From Novosphingobium sp. (GTDB lineage: Bacteria; Pseudomonadota; Alphaproteobacteria; Sphingomonadales; Sphingomonadaceae): a stretch of DNA of 36,212 nucleotides. The notes under the pieces are model-generated. The model did no database searches. It worked only from the letters and a program-made list of their open reading frames with translations, and was not told the DNA's origin. Shown here piece after piece: positions 8,656 through 18,722 of the stretch (its first letter is position 1; each line of letters begins with the position of its first letter). Position numbers and translations under genes: made by a program. The DNA lies in contig DAICYJ010000218.1 in NCBI GenBank assembly GCA_027311705.1, forward strand, positions 1 through 36,212. Reading direction: 5' to 3'.

Positions 8656-9966
8656 TTACATCTCCAGGTAGATGGGGAAGCTGGTGCACAGATCGGCAAC
8701 GCGATCACGCACCCGCTGTTCCACCTGACCATCGCCTGCTTCGCCATTGCGGGCAAGCCCGTCGACCACTTCGGCGATCAGCTTGCCGATCTGACGGAAC
8801 TCATCCTCGCGGAAACCGCGCGTCGTGCCCGCCGGGGTGCCCAGACGGATGCCCGACGTGACGAACGGCGAGCGCGTGTCGAACGGAATGCCATTCTTGT
8901 TGCAGGTGAGCCAGGCGCGATCGAGGCCCTTTTCGGCGATCTTGCCCGAAACGTCCTTAGCCGTAAGGTCCACCAGCATCAGGTGGTTGTCGGTCCCGCC
9001 CGAAACGATGCCGAGGCCCGCTTCCTGCAAGCTGGTCGCCAGCGCCTGGGCATTGGCGACGATCTGGTGGGCATAGGCCTTGAACTCAGGCCGCAGCGCT
9101 TCGGCAAATGCCACCGCCTTGCCGGCGATGACGTGCATCAGCGGGCCACCCTGCATGCCGGGGAACACCGCCATGTTGATCTTCTTGGCCAGGTCCTCGT
9201 CGTTGGTGAGGATCACGCCCGAACGCGGCCCGCGCAAGGATTTGTGCGTGGTGGTGGTCACCACGTGCGCGTGCGGGAAGGGCGAGGGGTGCGCGCCGCC
9301 CGCCACAAGGCCCGAAATGTGCGACATGTCGACCAGCAGCCACGCTCCCACTTCGTCGGCAATCGCGCGGAAAGCTTCCCAATCCCAGATGCGGGAATAG
9401 GCGGTGCCGCCGGCAATGATCAGCTTGGGCTTGGTCTCGCGCGCGATGCGGGCAACCTCGTCCATATCGATCAGGTGATCGTCGGCACGCACGCCATAGG
9501 GGATGGGCTTGAACCACTTGCCGCTCATGTTCACGGGCGAGCCGTGCGTCAGGTGGCCGCCCGAATTGAGGTCCAGCCCCATGAAGGTGTCGCCGGGCTG
9601 CAGCAGCGCAAGGAAAACGGCCTGGTTCATCTGGCTGCCCGAATTGGGCTGCACATTGGCAAAATTGCAGCCGAACAGCTGCTTGGCGCGCTCGATGGCC
9701 AGCGTTTCGATCACGTCAGCATATTCGCAGCCGCCGTAATACCGCTTGCCGGGATAGCCTTCGGCATACTTGTTGGTGAGGACCGACCCGGTCGCTTCCA
9801 GCACGGCGAGGCTGGTGATGTTCTCGGACGCGATCAGCTCGATCTTGGTCTGCTGGCGGTGCAGTTCGCCCCGGATCGCGGCGAAAACTTCGCTGTCAGC
9901 CTGTTCGAGATGCTGGGTGAAGAAACCCGCCTTGCGGATTTCCGGCGCTGCGGTGGCAGTGGTCAT
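8656..9966 (-). CDS. glyA: Serine hydroxymethyltransferase
   Basis: 436-residue PLP enzyme that interconverts serine and glycine with tetrahydrofolate, the main source of one-carbon units. The PLP lysine is K242 in [15 protein letters not shown]. The substrate motifs [20 protein letters not shown] and [11 protein letters not shown] are present, and the length fits the family. I chose ATG 9966 because GGAG lies about ten bases upstream; an ATG six codons earlier (9984) lacks a binding site. It follows rpiB by 14 bases and precedes the small membrane-protein gene by four, within the operon that ends with nrdR and trmJ. Confidence 0.98.
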   Translation of the reverse strand: MTTATAAPEIRKAGFFTQHLEQADSEVFAAIRGELHRQQTKIELIASENITSLAVLEATGSVLTNKYAEGYPGKRYYGGCEYADVIETLAIERAKQLFGCNFANVQPNSGSQMNQAVFLALLQPGDTFMGLDLNSGGHLTHGSPVNMSGKWFKPIPYGVRADDHLIDMDEVARIARETKPKLIIAGGTAYSRIWDWEAFRAIADEVGAWLLVDMSHISGLVAGGAHPSPFPHAHVVTTTTHKSLRGPRSGVILTNDEDLAKKINMAVFPGMQGGPLMHVIAGKAVAFAEALRPEFKAYAHQIVANAQALATSLQEAGLGIVSGGTDNHLMLVDLTAKDVSGKIAEKGLDRAWLTCNKNGIPFDTRSPFVTSGIRLGTPAGTTRGFREDEFRQIGKLIAEVVDGLARNGEAGDGQVEQRVRDRVADLCTSFPIYLEM

Positions 9967-9980
9967 CGTGGAGGGCTCCT

Positions 9981-10418
9981 TCAAAACGTGGGGTTGGAAA
10001 GCTTGTCGACCCGGCCGGCATGGCGCCCGCCGCCGAATTCACCGGCAAGAAATGCGTCGAGGCAGGCCTTGGCCATGTCCGGCCCGGTCAGCCGCGCACC
10101 CATCGCGATGCAATTGGCATCGTTGTGTTCACGGGCGAGGGCGGCAGACAGCGGCTCGCTCACCAACGCACAGCGGCAGGCCGGGTTGCGATTGACGGCA
10201 ATCGAAATGCCGATCCCCGATCCGCATAGCGCGACACCGAACTGCACAGTGCCATCGGCGACGACAGAGGCCAGCTTGTAGCCATAATCGGGATAATCGA
10301 CACGGTCAGCGGTTTCGGGGCCAAGATCGGCCACCTCGTGCCCCTGTTCGATAAGGTATTCGCGCAATTCGGCCTTCAGGTCGACAGCGGCGTGATCGGA
10401 AGCAATGGCAATGCGCAA
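9981..10418 (-). CDS. rpiB: Ribose-5-phosphate isomerase B
   Basis: 145-residue RpiB/LacAB-type isomerase, converting ribose-5-phosphate and ribulose-5-phosphate in the pentose phosphate pathway. The N-terminal IASDHAA (D8, H9) binds substrate, and the catalytic cysteine is C65 in LCGSGIGI. Its position directly upstream of glyA is a recurring arrangement in alphaproteobacteria. It is the first gene of the reverse-strand operon ending in trmJ. The 165-base gap upstream (10419-10583) must hold the promoter, but I could not pick a convincing -35/-10 pair. Confidence 0.96.
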   Translation of the reverse strand: MRIAIASDHAAVDLKAELREYLIEQGHEVADLGPETADRVDYPDYGYKLASVVADGTVQFGVALCGSGIGISIAVNRNPACRCALVSEPLSAALAREHNDANCIAMGARLTGPDMAKACLDAFLAGEFGGGRHAGRVDKLSNPTF

Positions 10419-10583
10419 GGCGGCGTGATCCTGTGCGAAGGGATTCGTTGCGCCCCCTTAAAGGCGGCAGCCGCGCATGGCGAGTCTTGTGGGGGTGATC
10501 GTGCCGGAGTCTTATGGGCCAGGTCGCCCGGCGCTAATCGTGGGGTTTGGCGAAAGGTCGGGAAACGGCGGAAGCCCCGTGCC

Positions 10584-12281
10584 TCAGCGCACGGCGTGGG
10601 TTACGGGGACTGCGGCGGGTTCCTCCCACATGCGCAGCGCTGGCAGGAAGCTTGCGGGCAGTTCGCGACCCAATTTGCGAAATGTGGCCTGCAGGCCCGG
10701 ATTGTCGCGACCCAGGAAATCTGCGCCAAAATCATCAATGGAATTGATCGTTTTGATGCCCAGTTTTGCCCGATAAAAAGTGACGAGCGTTTTGGCGCGG
10801 GTGTCGTCGTCCATCATGTCCTGGGTCCACATGCCTTGCTCGGTTTCGGGCGTGACGGAACAGGTGCTCGCGATGTGGGCAGCAGGTTCATTGCTGGCAT
10901 AGCGCGCGGCCAGCATCGCCGCCTGCGCCTTTGCTTCGCTTTCCCGTCCCAGGCTGTGGTAGGCACAGAACCGCAAGGCAACATAGAAGCCTAGGGCCGC
11001 GGGGGCTTCCAGGATGCGCTCGGAAGGTGTTTCGCGATCAAGCAATTCCAGCGCGTCCTTCGCGTGCCCCGTAGCGATCAAAAGGCTCGCGAAGTTCGGC
11101 ATCAGATTGACGGCATACTGATACTTGCTGGCCGGGTTGGCCGTGTTCACCCGAATGGCCGTCGCGATGGCTGCTTCCAACTGGCCATCATATATTAGCA
11201 TTTTTGCATAGCGGGCGGTCATGAGTGAAATGTAGAAACGGTCGTCGTCCCAAAGTTTTGAATCTTCGACGGCTTCTGCGAGCAGCGACTTTGCTTCAGC
11301 ATGCCGACCCGCTCCCCAAAATGCATCCGCCAGCACGCGACGGTTGGGAAGCGACGGATCGACCCGGAATTGACTGAGCACGGCGGCCAGATTTGCATCT
11401 CGCTGGCCGTTCAGGTTGCCGCCGGCCCATTGTTCTACAGCCGGCCAGATTGGTTCAAAGCGCCTGTCGATGAGCATCCGAAGCCCGTATTCCGGCCCGA
11501 CGATTTGTGGCAGCAATGCTATTGCGCTGACAGCGTCTTGCTGGGCGATATAGTCGGCGATCGAATTGACCGCCATTTCACCAAAGAAATCGGAATCATC
11601 CTTGCCGTACCCCGCCTTGATCAACGCCATCCGCAAGTTCGTCTCGGTGATGTTCTCATGCGCATAATGCAGCATTCGAAAATACCCTTGCATTGATGCA
11701 ATCTCAACATTGTCCAGTACTTCCGGCTGCTTTTTTATGGCGGACAGGAGCAAAAGTCCTCCTTGATGCAACTGGTGGTTCTCAATCTTCGCCACCCCCG
11801 CAAGGAATTGCGCGTCAGCATCGTCCGGCATCAGTCTGTAGCATTGGTCGGCTGCATTGGCGGCCTCCTGTTCAAGGCTGGCGACGTCCGTCGATTCTTC
11901 GTAAATTCGCGATGCCAGGGTACAGGCAACCTTGCCGCGCAACGGGCCGGGTTGCGGAACGAGGGCCAAGGCGCGCTCAAGCAGCGATTTGACCTCGACG
12001 TAAGTCTTCGCGCGCATCGCCTGGGCCAAAAGGTCGTAAGCGGCGGCATCGCCATTTGACGGTATCGCGTCGGTTCCGCCGAGTGAGGTCGCTTTCGACC
12101 GATCGATCTCCGCAGCCATGGTGGCATTCGCCTGGATCGGCGCAAGGCCCGCTAGCAGCGCGGCAGATGCGACCAAAGTCCATGCTCTACGAGATTGGCG
12201 GCTATACTTGGGTGACGGCACGGGGGGTTCCAACAATTTCGGATCGGTCAATTCGCTTGCGCTTTTCCATCGAGAAACCAT
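10584..12281 (-). CDS. Exported helical-repeat (TPR-like) protein of unknown function
   Basis: 565 residues. A basic N-terminus (SPKYSRQSRRAW) precedes a hydrophobic segment TLVASAALLAGLAPIQANA, about residues 34-52, which reads as a signal peptide cut after ANA. The rest is alanine- and leucine-rich paired helices in the style of TPR/Sel1-like repeats: LLERALALVPQPGPLRGKVA, a QFLAGVAKIENHQLHQGG block, LLAEAVEDSKLW, and AKDALELLDRE. The C-terminal 60 residues (KTLVTFYRAKLGIKTINSID) look different. I do not recognise the family. A true start at a later Met, closer to the signal, is possible. It stands alone between rpiB and rpoD. Confidence 0.78.
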   Translation of the reverse strand: MVSRWKSASELTDPKLLEPPVPSPKYSRQSRRAWTLVASAALLAGLAPIQANATMAAEIDRSKATSLGGTDAIPSNGDAAAYDLLAQAMRAKTYVEVKSLLERALALVPQPGPLRGKVACTLASRIYEESTDVASLEQEAANAADQCYRLMPDDADAQFLAGVAKIENHQLHQGGLLLLSAIKKQPEVLDNVEIASMQGYFRMLHYAHENITETNLRMALIKAGYGKDDSDFFGEMAVNSIADYIAQQDAVSAIALLPQIVGPEYGLRMLIDRRFEPIWPAVEQWAGGNLNGQRDANLAAVLSQFRVDPSLPNRRVLADAFWGAGRHAEAKSLLAEAVEDSKLWDDDRFYISLMTARYAKMLIYDGQLEAAIATAIRVNTANPASKYQYAVNLMPNFASLLIATGHAKDALELLDRETPSERILEAPAALGFYVALRFCAYHSLGRESEAKAQAAMLAARYASNEPAAHIASTCSVTPETEQGMWTQDMMDDDTRAKTLVTFYRAKLGIKTINSIDDFGADFLGRDNPGLQATFRKLGRELPASFLPALRMWEEPAAVPVTHAVR

Positions 12282-12429
12282 GCCAATCGATCTCCGGGCG
12301 GGTCAAATTTTCGAAGATTCAGAGCTTGTTTGCAGCATTATGGACGTGTGTCACCAGCATCAAATCGTGCAGGATTGTTACAAGCAAGTCGACCTTTCCA
12401 TGAAAGACGTCATTCGCTTATTCTGCAAC

Positions 12430-12453
12430 AAAAAACCCCGCCGAAGCGGGGCT
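12430..12453 (-). terminator. Rho-independent terminator after rpoD
   Basis: On the reverse strand, CCCCGC (12451-12446) and GCGGGG (12441-12436) enclose a TTCG tetraloop, followed by six T at 12435-12430. It starts a few bases after the rpoD stop at 12459, closing the yqeY-dnaG-rpoD operon. Confidence 0.92.
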
Positions 12454-12458
12454 TTTCA

Positions 12459-14465
<2,007 letters not shown>

Positions 14466-14513
14466 TGAACTTTCGCTACCACCTTGTGCCAGCCGGGCCC
14501 CGTGCGGTGGGGC

Positions 14514-14550
14514 GCGTCATAATTTCACTAATGAAACACTATTATAACGC
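14514..14550 (-). promoter_or_regulatory. Imperfect palindrome with TATAAT between dnaG and rpoD
   Basis: Arms at 14514-14523 and 14541-14550 are complementary at nine of ten positions, and a nested TTTCA/TGAAA stem (14523-14527 and 14532-14536) lies inside. On the reverse strand the distal arm contains TATAAT, a consensus -10 hexamer overlapping the dnaG stop codon. I found no good -35 at 16-18 bases. It could be an internal rpoD promoter, an mRNA processing hairpin, or both. Confidence 0.45.
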
Positions 14551-16401
14551 GTCTCGACCACGGCCCATTTGCCCCACCTGAGCAAACAAGGCCAGCCTTC
14601 GTTCGCGTAATCTTTCTTTTTCCACCTCGGATTCCGGGGAAAGTTCTTCCTGGTAGCGCCGATTGGCCTCTGCCAGCGCGGCTTCCACCGCCGGAAGCTC
14701 CACCAGCAGGGTGATTGCCTCCGCCAGATTCCCGGCGGCGCCTTCGCCCTTGCCCAGGAACCCGTACCTTATCTCTCCGAAATCCGCAGCTGACGGCAAC
14801 TTGATCTGCCGTCCGGCCAATATGGTGCGCAAGCCGGTACTTTCAAGGACATCCGGCGAGTCGGCAAACGCCAGCAGCGCATCCAGCAGCCGGGCCTGAT
14901 CGCCATCGGCGGGAGAAACGCGCGCCAGCATTTCGGCATGGGGCGCAATCACTTCAGGATGATCGACCAGCCCCAGCAGCACGGCAGCGAGCAGCCGCTC
15001 ATGCTGTCCCACGTGGCGCTGCAACCGTTCGGTCTGTACCGGCCCCAGCGGCGGCGGCGCGGGCTTCCATGGCTGGCCCGGCTTGCGGCCACCGGCGGAG
15101 CGTTGCATCGGCTGGAACGGCGCGCGTTCCTTCCTCGCATAAGCCAGCTCGCCAAAGCGTTCGAGCAAATCGCGGCGATAAAGCGCCTTGATATCCGGGT
15201 GCTGGATGGTGTCGACATGGTCCATCAGCCGTTGTTTCAAGCCGGCCTTGTCTTCCGGCGTGACGAGCGGCGAGACATCGCGCTCCACCTGCCACAGCAC
15301 CTCCACCATGCTGCGCGCGGCGTTCAGCAGTGTTTCCATCGCCGCCGCGCCGTCGCGCTTCAGCACGTCGTCCGGGTCCATCCCCGCAGGCAAAGTGGCG
15401 ATGCGCAGCGAATGGCCGGGGCGCAGCAGGGGCAGGGCGCGCAGGATCGCCCGCATCGCCGCGCGCTGGCCGGCCGCATCGCCATCGAAGCACAGCGTGG
15501 GGCATTCCACCACGCGCCACAGCCGCTCGATCTGGTCCTCGGTCAGCGCGGTGCCCAGCGGCGCCACCGCCTCGCCAATGCCCGCTGCCGCCAGCGCGAC
15601 CACGTCCATATAGCCTTCGACCACGACCACCCGGCCGGATTGCCGCGCTGCCGGCCCCGCGCGGTGGAGGTTGTAAACCGTCCGCCCCTTGTCGAACAAA
15701 GGCGTATCGGGTGAATTCAGGTATTTGGGCGCATCGGTCTTGTCGGCGCTCAGGATACGCCCCCCGAACGCGATCACGCGCCCACGCGGATCGAGGATCG
15801 GCAGCATCAGCCGCCCGCGAAACCGGTCGTAAGGCTCCTTGCCTTCAACCACGATCCGCAACCCAGCCTCGATCAGCATGGCATCGGGAAACGCCGAAAG
15901 CGCCTCCTTCAACGCCGTCCGGCTATCGGGCGCAAACCCGAACCCGAAATCGCGCACGATCCCGGCCGGAAACCCGCGCGAAGCCAGATAGCGCCGCGCA
16001 TCGGCCCCGCGCTCCTCGGCCAGGCTGCGCACGAAAAACTCCTGCGCCGCCGCCATCACGTCATGCAGCGATTTCTGCGCCTCCGCCCGCGCCGCCGCGC
16101 GCGGGTCTGGGGCAGGGACTTCCATCCCCGCCTGCATCGCCAGTTCCTTCACCGCATCCATGAACGGCAGGCCCTGATGATCGGTCATCCACCGGATCAC
16201 ATCGCCATGCGCCCCGCAGCCGAAGCAATGATAAAACCCCTTCTCATCATTGATCGTGAAGCTGGGCGTCTTCTCGTTGTGGAACGGGCAACACGCCTTG
16301 AACTCCCGCCCCGCCTTGGTGACGCGCACGCTCCGCCCGATCACGGCCGAAAGCGAGATGCGCGTGCGCAGTTCGTCAAGGAATTGGGGGGAAAGGCTCA
16401 C
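14542..16401 (-). CDS. dnaG: DNA primase
   Basis: 619-residue replicative primase. The CHC2 zinc finger is C38, H41, C59, C62 (CPFHNEKTPSF ... FYHCFGCGAHGD). The primase core follows with the YDRFRGRLMLPI and AFGGRIL motifs. The TOPRIM domain has E262 in VVEGYMDVVAL and the metal-binding aspartates D306/D308 in CFDGDAAG. The C-terminal third is the less conserved DnaB-helicase-binding region. It makes the RNA primers at the replication fork. The start is seven bases after the YqeY gene stop, and rpoD follows after 76 bases, the macromolecular synthesis operon without rpsU. Confidence 0.98.
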   Translation of the reverse strand: MSLSPQFLDELRTRISLSAVIGRSVRVTKAGREFKACCPFHNEKTPSFTINDEKGFYHCFGCGAHGDVIRWMTDHQGLPFMDAVKELAMQAGMEVPAPDPRAAARAEAQKSLHDVMAAAQEFFVRSLAEERGADARRYLASRGFPAGIVRDFGFGFAPDSRTALKEALSAFPDAMLIEAGLRIVVEGKEPYDRFRGRLMLPILDPRGRVIAFGGRILSADKTDAPKYLNSPDTPLFDKGRTVYNLHRAGPAARQSGRVVVVEGYMDVVALAAAGIGEAVAPLGTALTEDQIERLWRVVECPTLCFDGDAAGQRAAMRAILRALPLLRPGHSLRIATLPAGMDPDDVLKRDGAAAMETLLNAARSMVEVLWQVERDVSPLVTPEDKAGLKQRLMDHVDTIQHPDIKALYRRDLLERFGELAYARKERAPFQPMQRSAGGRKPGQPWKPAPPPLGPVQTERLQRHVGQHERLLAAVLLGLVDHPEVIAPHAEMLARVSPADGDQARLLDALLAFADSPDVLESTGLRTILAGRQIKLPSAADFGEIRYGFLGKGEGAAGNLAEAITLLVELPAVEAALAEANRRYQEELSPESEVEKERLRERRLALFAQVGQMGRGRDAL

Positions 16402-16408
16402 GTCCGGG

Positions 16409-16864
16409 TCAGGCGGAAAGCGCCGCCTTCACCAGCCCGCTGGCCTTGCTCATGTCCAGCTGGCTGCCGTGCTTGGCCTTCAGCGCGGCAACGACCTTGC
16501 CCATGTCCTTCATGCCGGCAGCGGCCGTTTCCGCAATGATCCCGGCGATCAGCGACTTCACTTCGTCGTCGCCCAGCTGTGCGGGGAGGAATTCCTCGAT
16601 CACCGTCAGTTCGGCCTGCTCCACGTCGGCCAGTTCCTGCCGTCCGCCGTCGACGTACAACGTGATCGATTCGCGGCGCTGCTTGGCCATTTTCTGCAAC
16701 ACATCGACCGTCAGCACGTCATCGTCAGGCACCGTCGAAGCTGTGCGCAGTTCGATGTCCTTGTCCTTCAGCTTGGCGAGGATAAGGCGCACGGCGGCCA
16801 GACGCGGCTTGTCGCCGGCTTTCATCGCCGCAACCTGCGCGGCCTTGATCGAATCGCGGATCAT
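16409..16864 (-). CDS. GatB/YqeY domain-containing protein
   Basis: 151 residues, a stand-alone YqeY protein. It starts MIRDSIKAAQVAAMKAGDK and contains RLAAVRLILAKLKDKDIE, and the C-terminal helical domain (AGMKDMGKVVAALKAKHG) is the tRNA-binding tail domain seen in GatB and GlnRS. Function remains unclear; relatives are proposed to take part in tRNA amidation or tRNA handling. In this window it heads the dnaG-rpoD operon, replacing rpsU of the E. coli arrangement, and is divergent from carA across a 158-base gap that should hold both promoters. Confidence 0.95.
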   Translation of the reverse strand: MIRDSIKAAQVAAMKAGDKPRLAAVRLILAKLKDKDIELRTASTVPDDDVLTVDVLQKMAKQRRESITLYVDGGRQELADVEQAELTVIEEFLPAQLGDDEVKSLIAGIIAETAAAGMKDMGKVVAALKAKHGSQLDMSKASGLVKAALSA

Positions 16865-17022
16865 CGGTTGTATTCCTGTGGATGGGCACGCCCCCGGCGC
16901 GCCAAACGGTCCCTGTAGGACAAACTTTCTGCCCTTGCTAGGTTGACGGTTGGGCCCATCAGGTCTAGCCGCCGCCCCTTAGCAACATCGCCATAAACCA
17001 TGTCTCCGGAGCGCCCCCCATC

Positions 17023-18204
17023 ATGGCCGACCCCGTACTTTCGCACGCGCCTGCAACGGCTACCCGGCCGGATGGCGCGACGGGAGTCCTTGTGCTGGCG
17101 GATGGCTCGGTCGCGTGGGGCAGGGGCTTCGGCGCCACCGGCTCGGCCGTCGGCGAGGTGTGCTTCAACACCGCGATCACCGGCTATCAGGAAGTGATGA
17201 CCGATCCGTCCTATGCAGGCCAGGTCGTCACCTTCACCTTCCCGCACATCGGCAATGTCGGCGCGAATATCGAGGATGACGAAAGCCACGGCGTGCCAGG
17301 CGCAGTCGGTTGCCTCGTCCGCGAAGACGTGACCGTGCCTGCCAACTTCCGTGCGCAGGAAGGCTTCGGCGCATGGCTGGAACGCCACGGCAAGATCGGC
17401 ATCGCCGGCCTCGACACCCGCGCGCTCACCCGCCGCATCCGCCTGTCTGGCGCACCCAACGCAGTGATCGCGCATGATCCCAAGGGCGAGTTCGACATTC
17501 CCGCCCTGATCGAGCGCGCGAAAAGCTGGCCCGGCCTCGAAGGCAGCGACCTCGCCAGCGCCGTCACCCGCGACGTGAACGAGGAATGGCGCGGCAGCGT
17601 GTGGAAACTGGGTGAGGGCTTCACCCGCCCCGCCGCCGACACCAAGCCACACGTCGTCGCGATGGATTTCGGCGCGAAGGACAACATCTTCCGCAATCTG
17701 GTGCAGGCCGGCGCGTCGGTAACGATCGTCCCCGCCGATACCACGCTCGAAACCATCATGCTGCTCAAGCCCGCCGGCGTGTTCCTCTCGAACGGCCCCG
17801 GCGATCCCGCCGCGACCGGCGCCTATGCCGTGCCGGTGATCCAGAAGCTGCTGGCGGCGGACATTCCGGTGTTCGGCATTTGTCTGGGCCACCAGATGCT
17901 CGGCCTCGCCGCCGGTGCCCGCACCACCAAGATGCACCAGGGCCACCGCGGCGCAAACCACCCGGTACTGCGCAAGGCAGACGGCGTAGTCGAGATCACC
18001 TCGATGAACCACGGCTTCGCGGTCGATAACGCCGCGCTGCCGGACACGGTTGAGGAAACGCATGTGTCGCTGTTCGACGGATCGAACTGCGGCATCGCGG
18101 TGAAGGGCAAGCGCGCGTTCGGGGTGCAGTATCACCCCGAGGCTTCGCCGGGACCGCAGGACAGTTTTTACTTGTTCGAGAAGTTCGTGGGGATGTTGGG
18201 GTGA
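17023..18204 (+). CDS. carA: Carbamoyl-phosphate synthase small (glutaminase) subunit
   Basis: 393 residues. The N-terminal CarA-specific domain includes GEVCFNTAITGYQEVMTDPS and GIAGLDTRALTRRIR. The class I glutamine amidotransferase domain follows, with nucleophile C287 in FGICLGHQML and H371/E373 in VQYHPEASPGP completing the triad. It supplies ammonia to CarB for carbamoyl phosphate, the shared precursor of arginine and pyrimidines. The start is ATG 17023, with GGAG about 11 bases upstream. The stop overlaps the start of the next gene (GTGA). No pyrimidine or arginine leader peptide was evident in the upstream 158 bases. Confidence 0.98.
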   Translation: MADPVLSHAPATATRPDGATGVLVLADGSVAWGRGFGATGSAVGEVCFNTAITGYQEVMTDPSYAGQVVTFTFPHIGNVGANIEDDESHGVPGAVGCLVREDVTVPANFRAQEGFGAWLERHGKIGIAGLDTRALTRRIRLSGAPNAVIAHDPKGEFDIPALIERAKSWPGLEGSDLASAVTRDVNEEWRGSVWKLGEGFTRPAADTKPHVVAMDFGAKDNIFRNLVQAGASVTIVPADTTLETIMLLKPAGVFLSNGPGDPAATGAYAVPVIQKLLAADIPVFGICLGHQMLGLAAGARTTKMHQGHRGANHPVLRKADGVVEITSMNHGFAVDNAALPDTVEETHVSLFDGSNCGIAVKGKRAFGVQYHPEASPGPQDSFYLFEKFVGMLG

Positions 18205-18722
18205 ATAGGCGCCGCATGCTTTGGAGCGCGGGACTTGTTTTGCTTGCTCTGAATGGCGCATTTTTTTGGTGGCGTTTCAATGCTGGTGAGCGTGAAATGT
18301 TGGCGGAATGGGTCGTGTTGATGCCCGACTTGGAGGCGAGCCAAAGGGATAATCCGATGAATTTCCTCGAATCTTCACACATTCATGATCCGCGATATCC
18401 GGTTTTGAATGGATTAGACGACGGCAATGTATTGATGAAAGCTGCCCACTCTTGCGCAATATCTCAGTCATATCTGGCTCACTATTTTGGTGTGGACGCG
18501 AATGGGAAGCAGCCCTTGCAAATGCCTGACCGTCTCTTCCTTCCGCGTCTTTCCACCAACCAAGCCCGCTGCCTGGGATCTAAACTGCCCAAGGGTTACC
18601 AGTTGGCGCGCTTGAAACGCTCCGTATCTCCCAAGTTTGTCGGCTGGGGAGCAAACGATCTTGAATTGTCGCCGCTTGTGCGGCCCGAAACGAACAGGCC
18701 TTCGCATGCCCAAACGCACTGA
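18201..18722 (+). CDS. Membrane-anchored hypothetical protein inside the carAB operon
   Basis: 173 residues from GTG 18201 (overlapping the carA stop as GTGA); ATG 18216 is an alternative. A basic N-terminus (NRRRM) and one hydrophobic segment ([18 protein letters not shown], residues 7-24) indicate an N-in membrane anchor or uncleaved signal, with the remaining 145 residues in the periplasm. Two cysteines (HSCAIS and ARCLGS) could form a disulfide. I do not recognise the family. The DNA is AT-richer than carA and carB (47% GC for 18241-18300 by my count against 67% for 17341-17400). Its last 17 bases overlap the carB start, so all three genes are tightly packed. Confidence 0.72.
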   Translation: MNRRRMLWSAGLVLLALNGAFFWWRFNAGEREMLAEWVVLMPDLEASQRDNPMNFLESSHIHDPRYPVLNGLDDGNVLMKAAHSCAISQSYLAHYFGVDANGKQPLQMPDRLFLPRLSTNQARCLGSKLPKGYQLARLKRSVSPKFVGWGANDLELSPLVRPETNRPSHAQTH

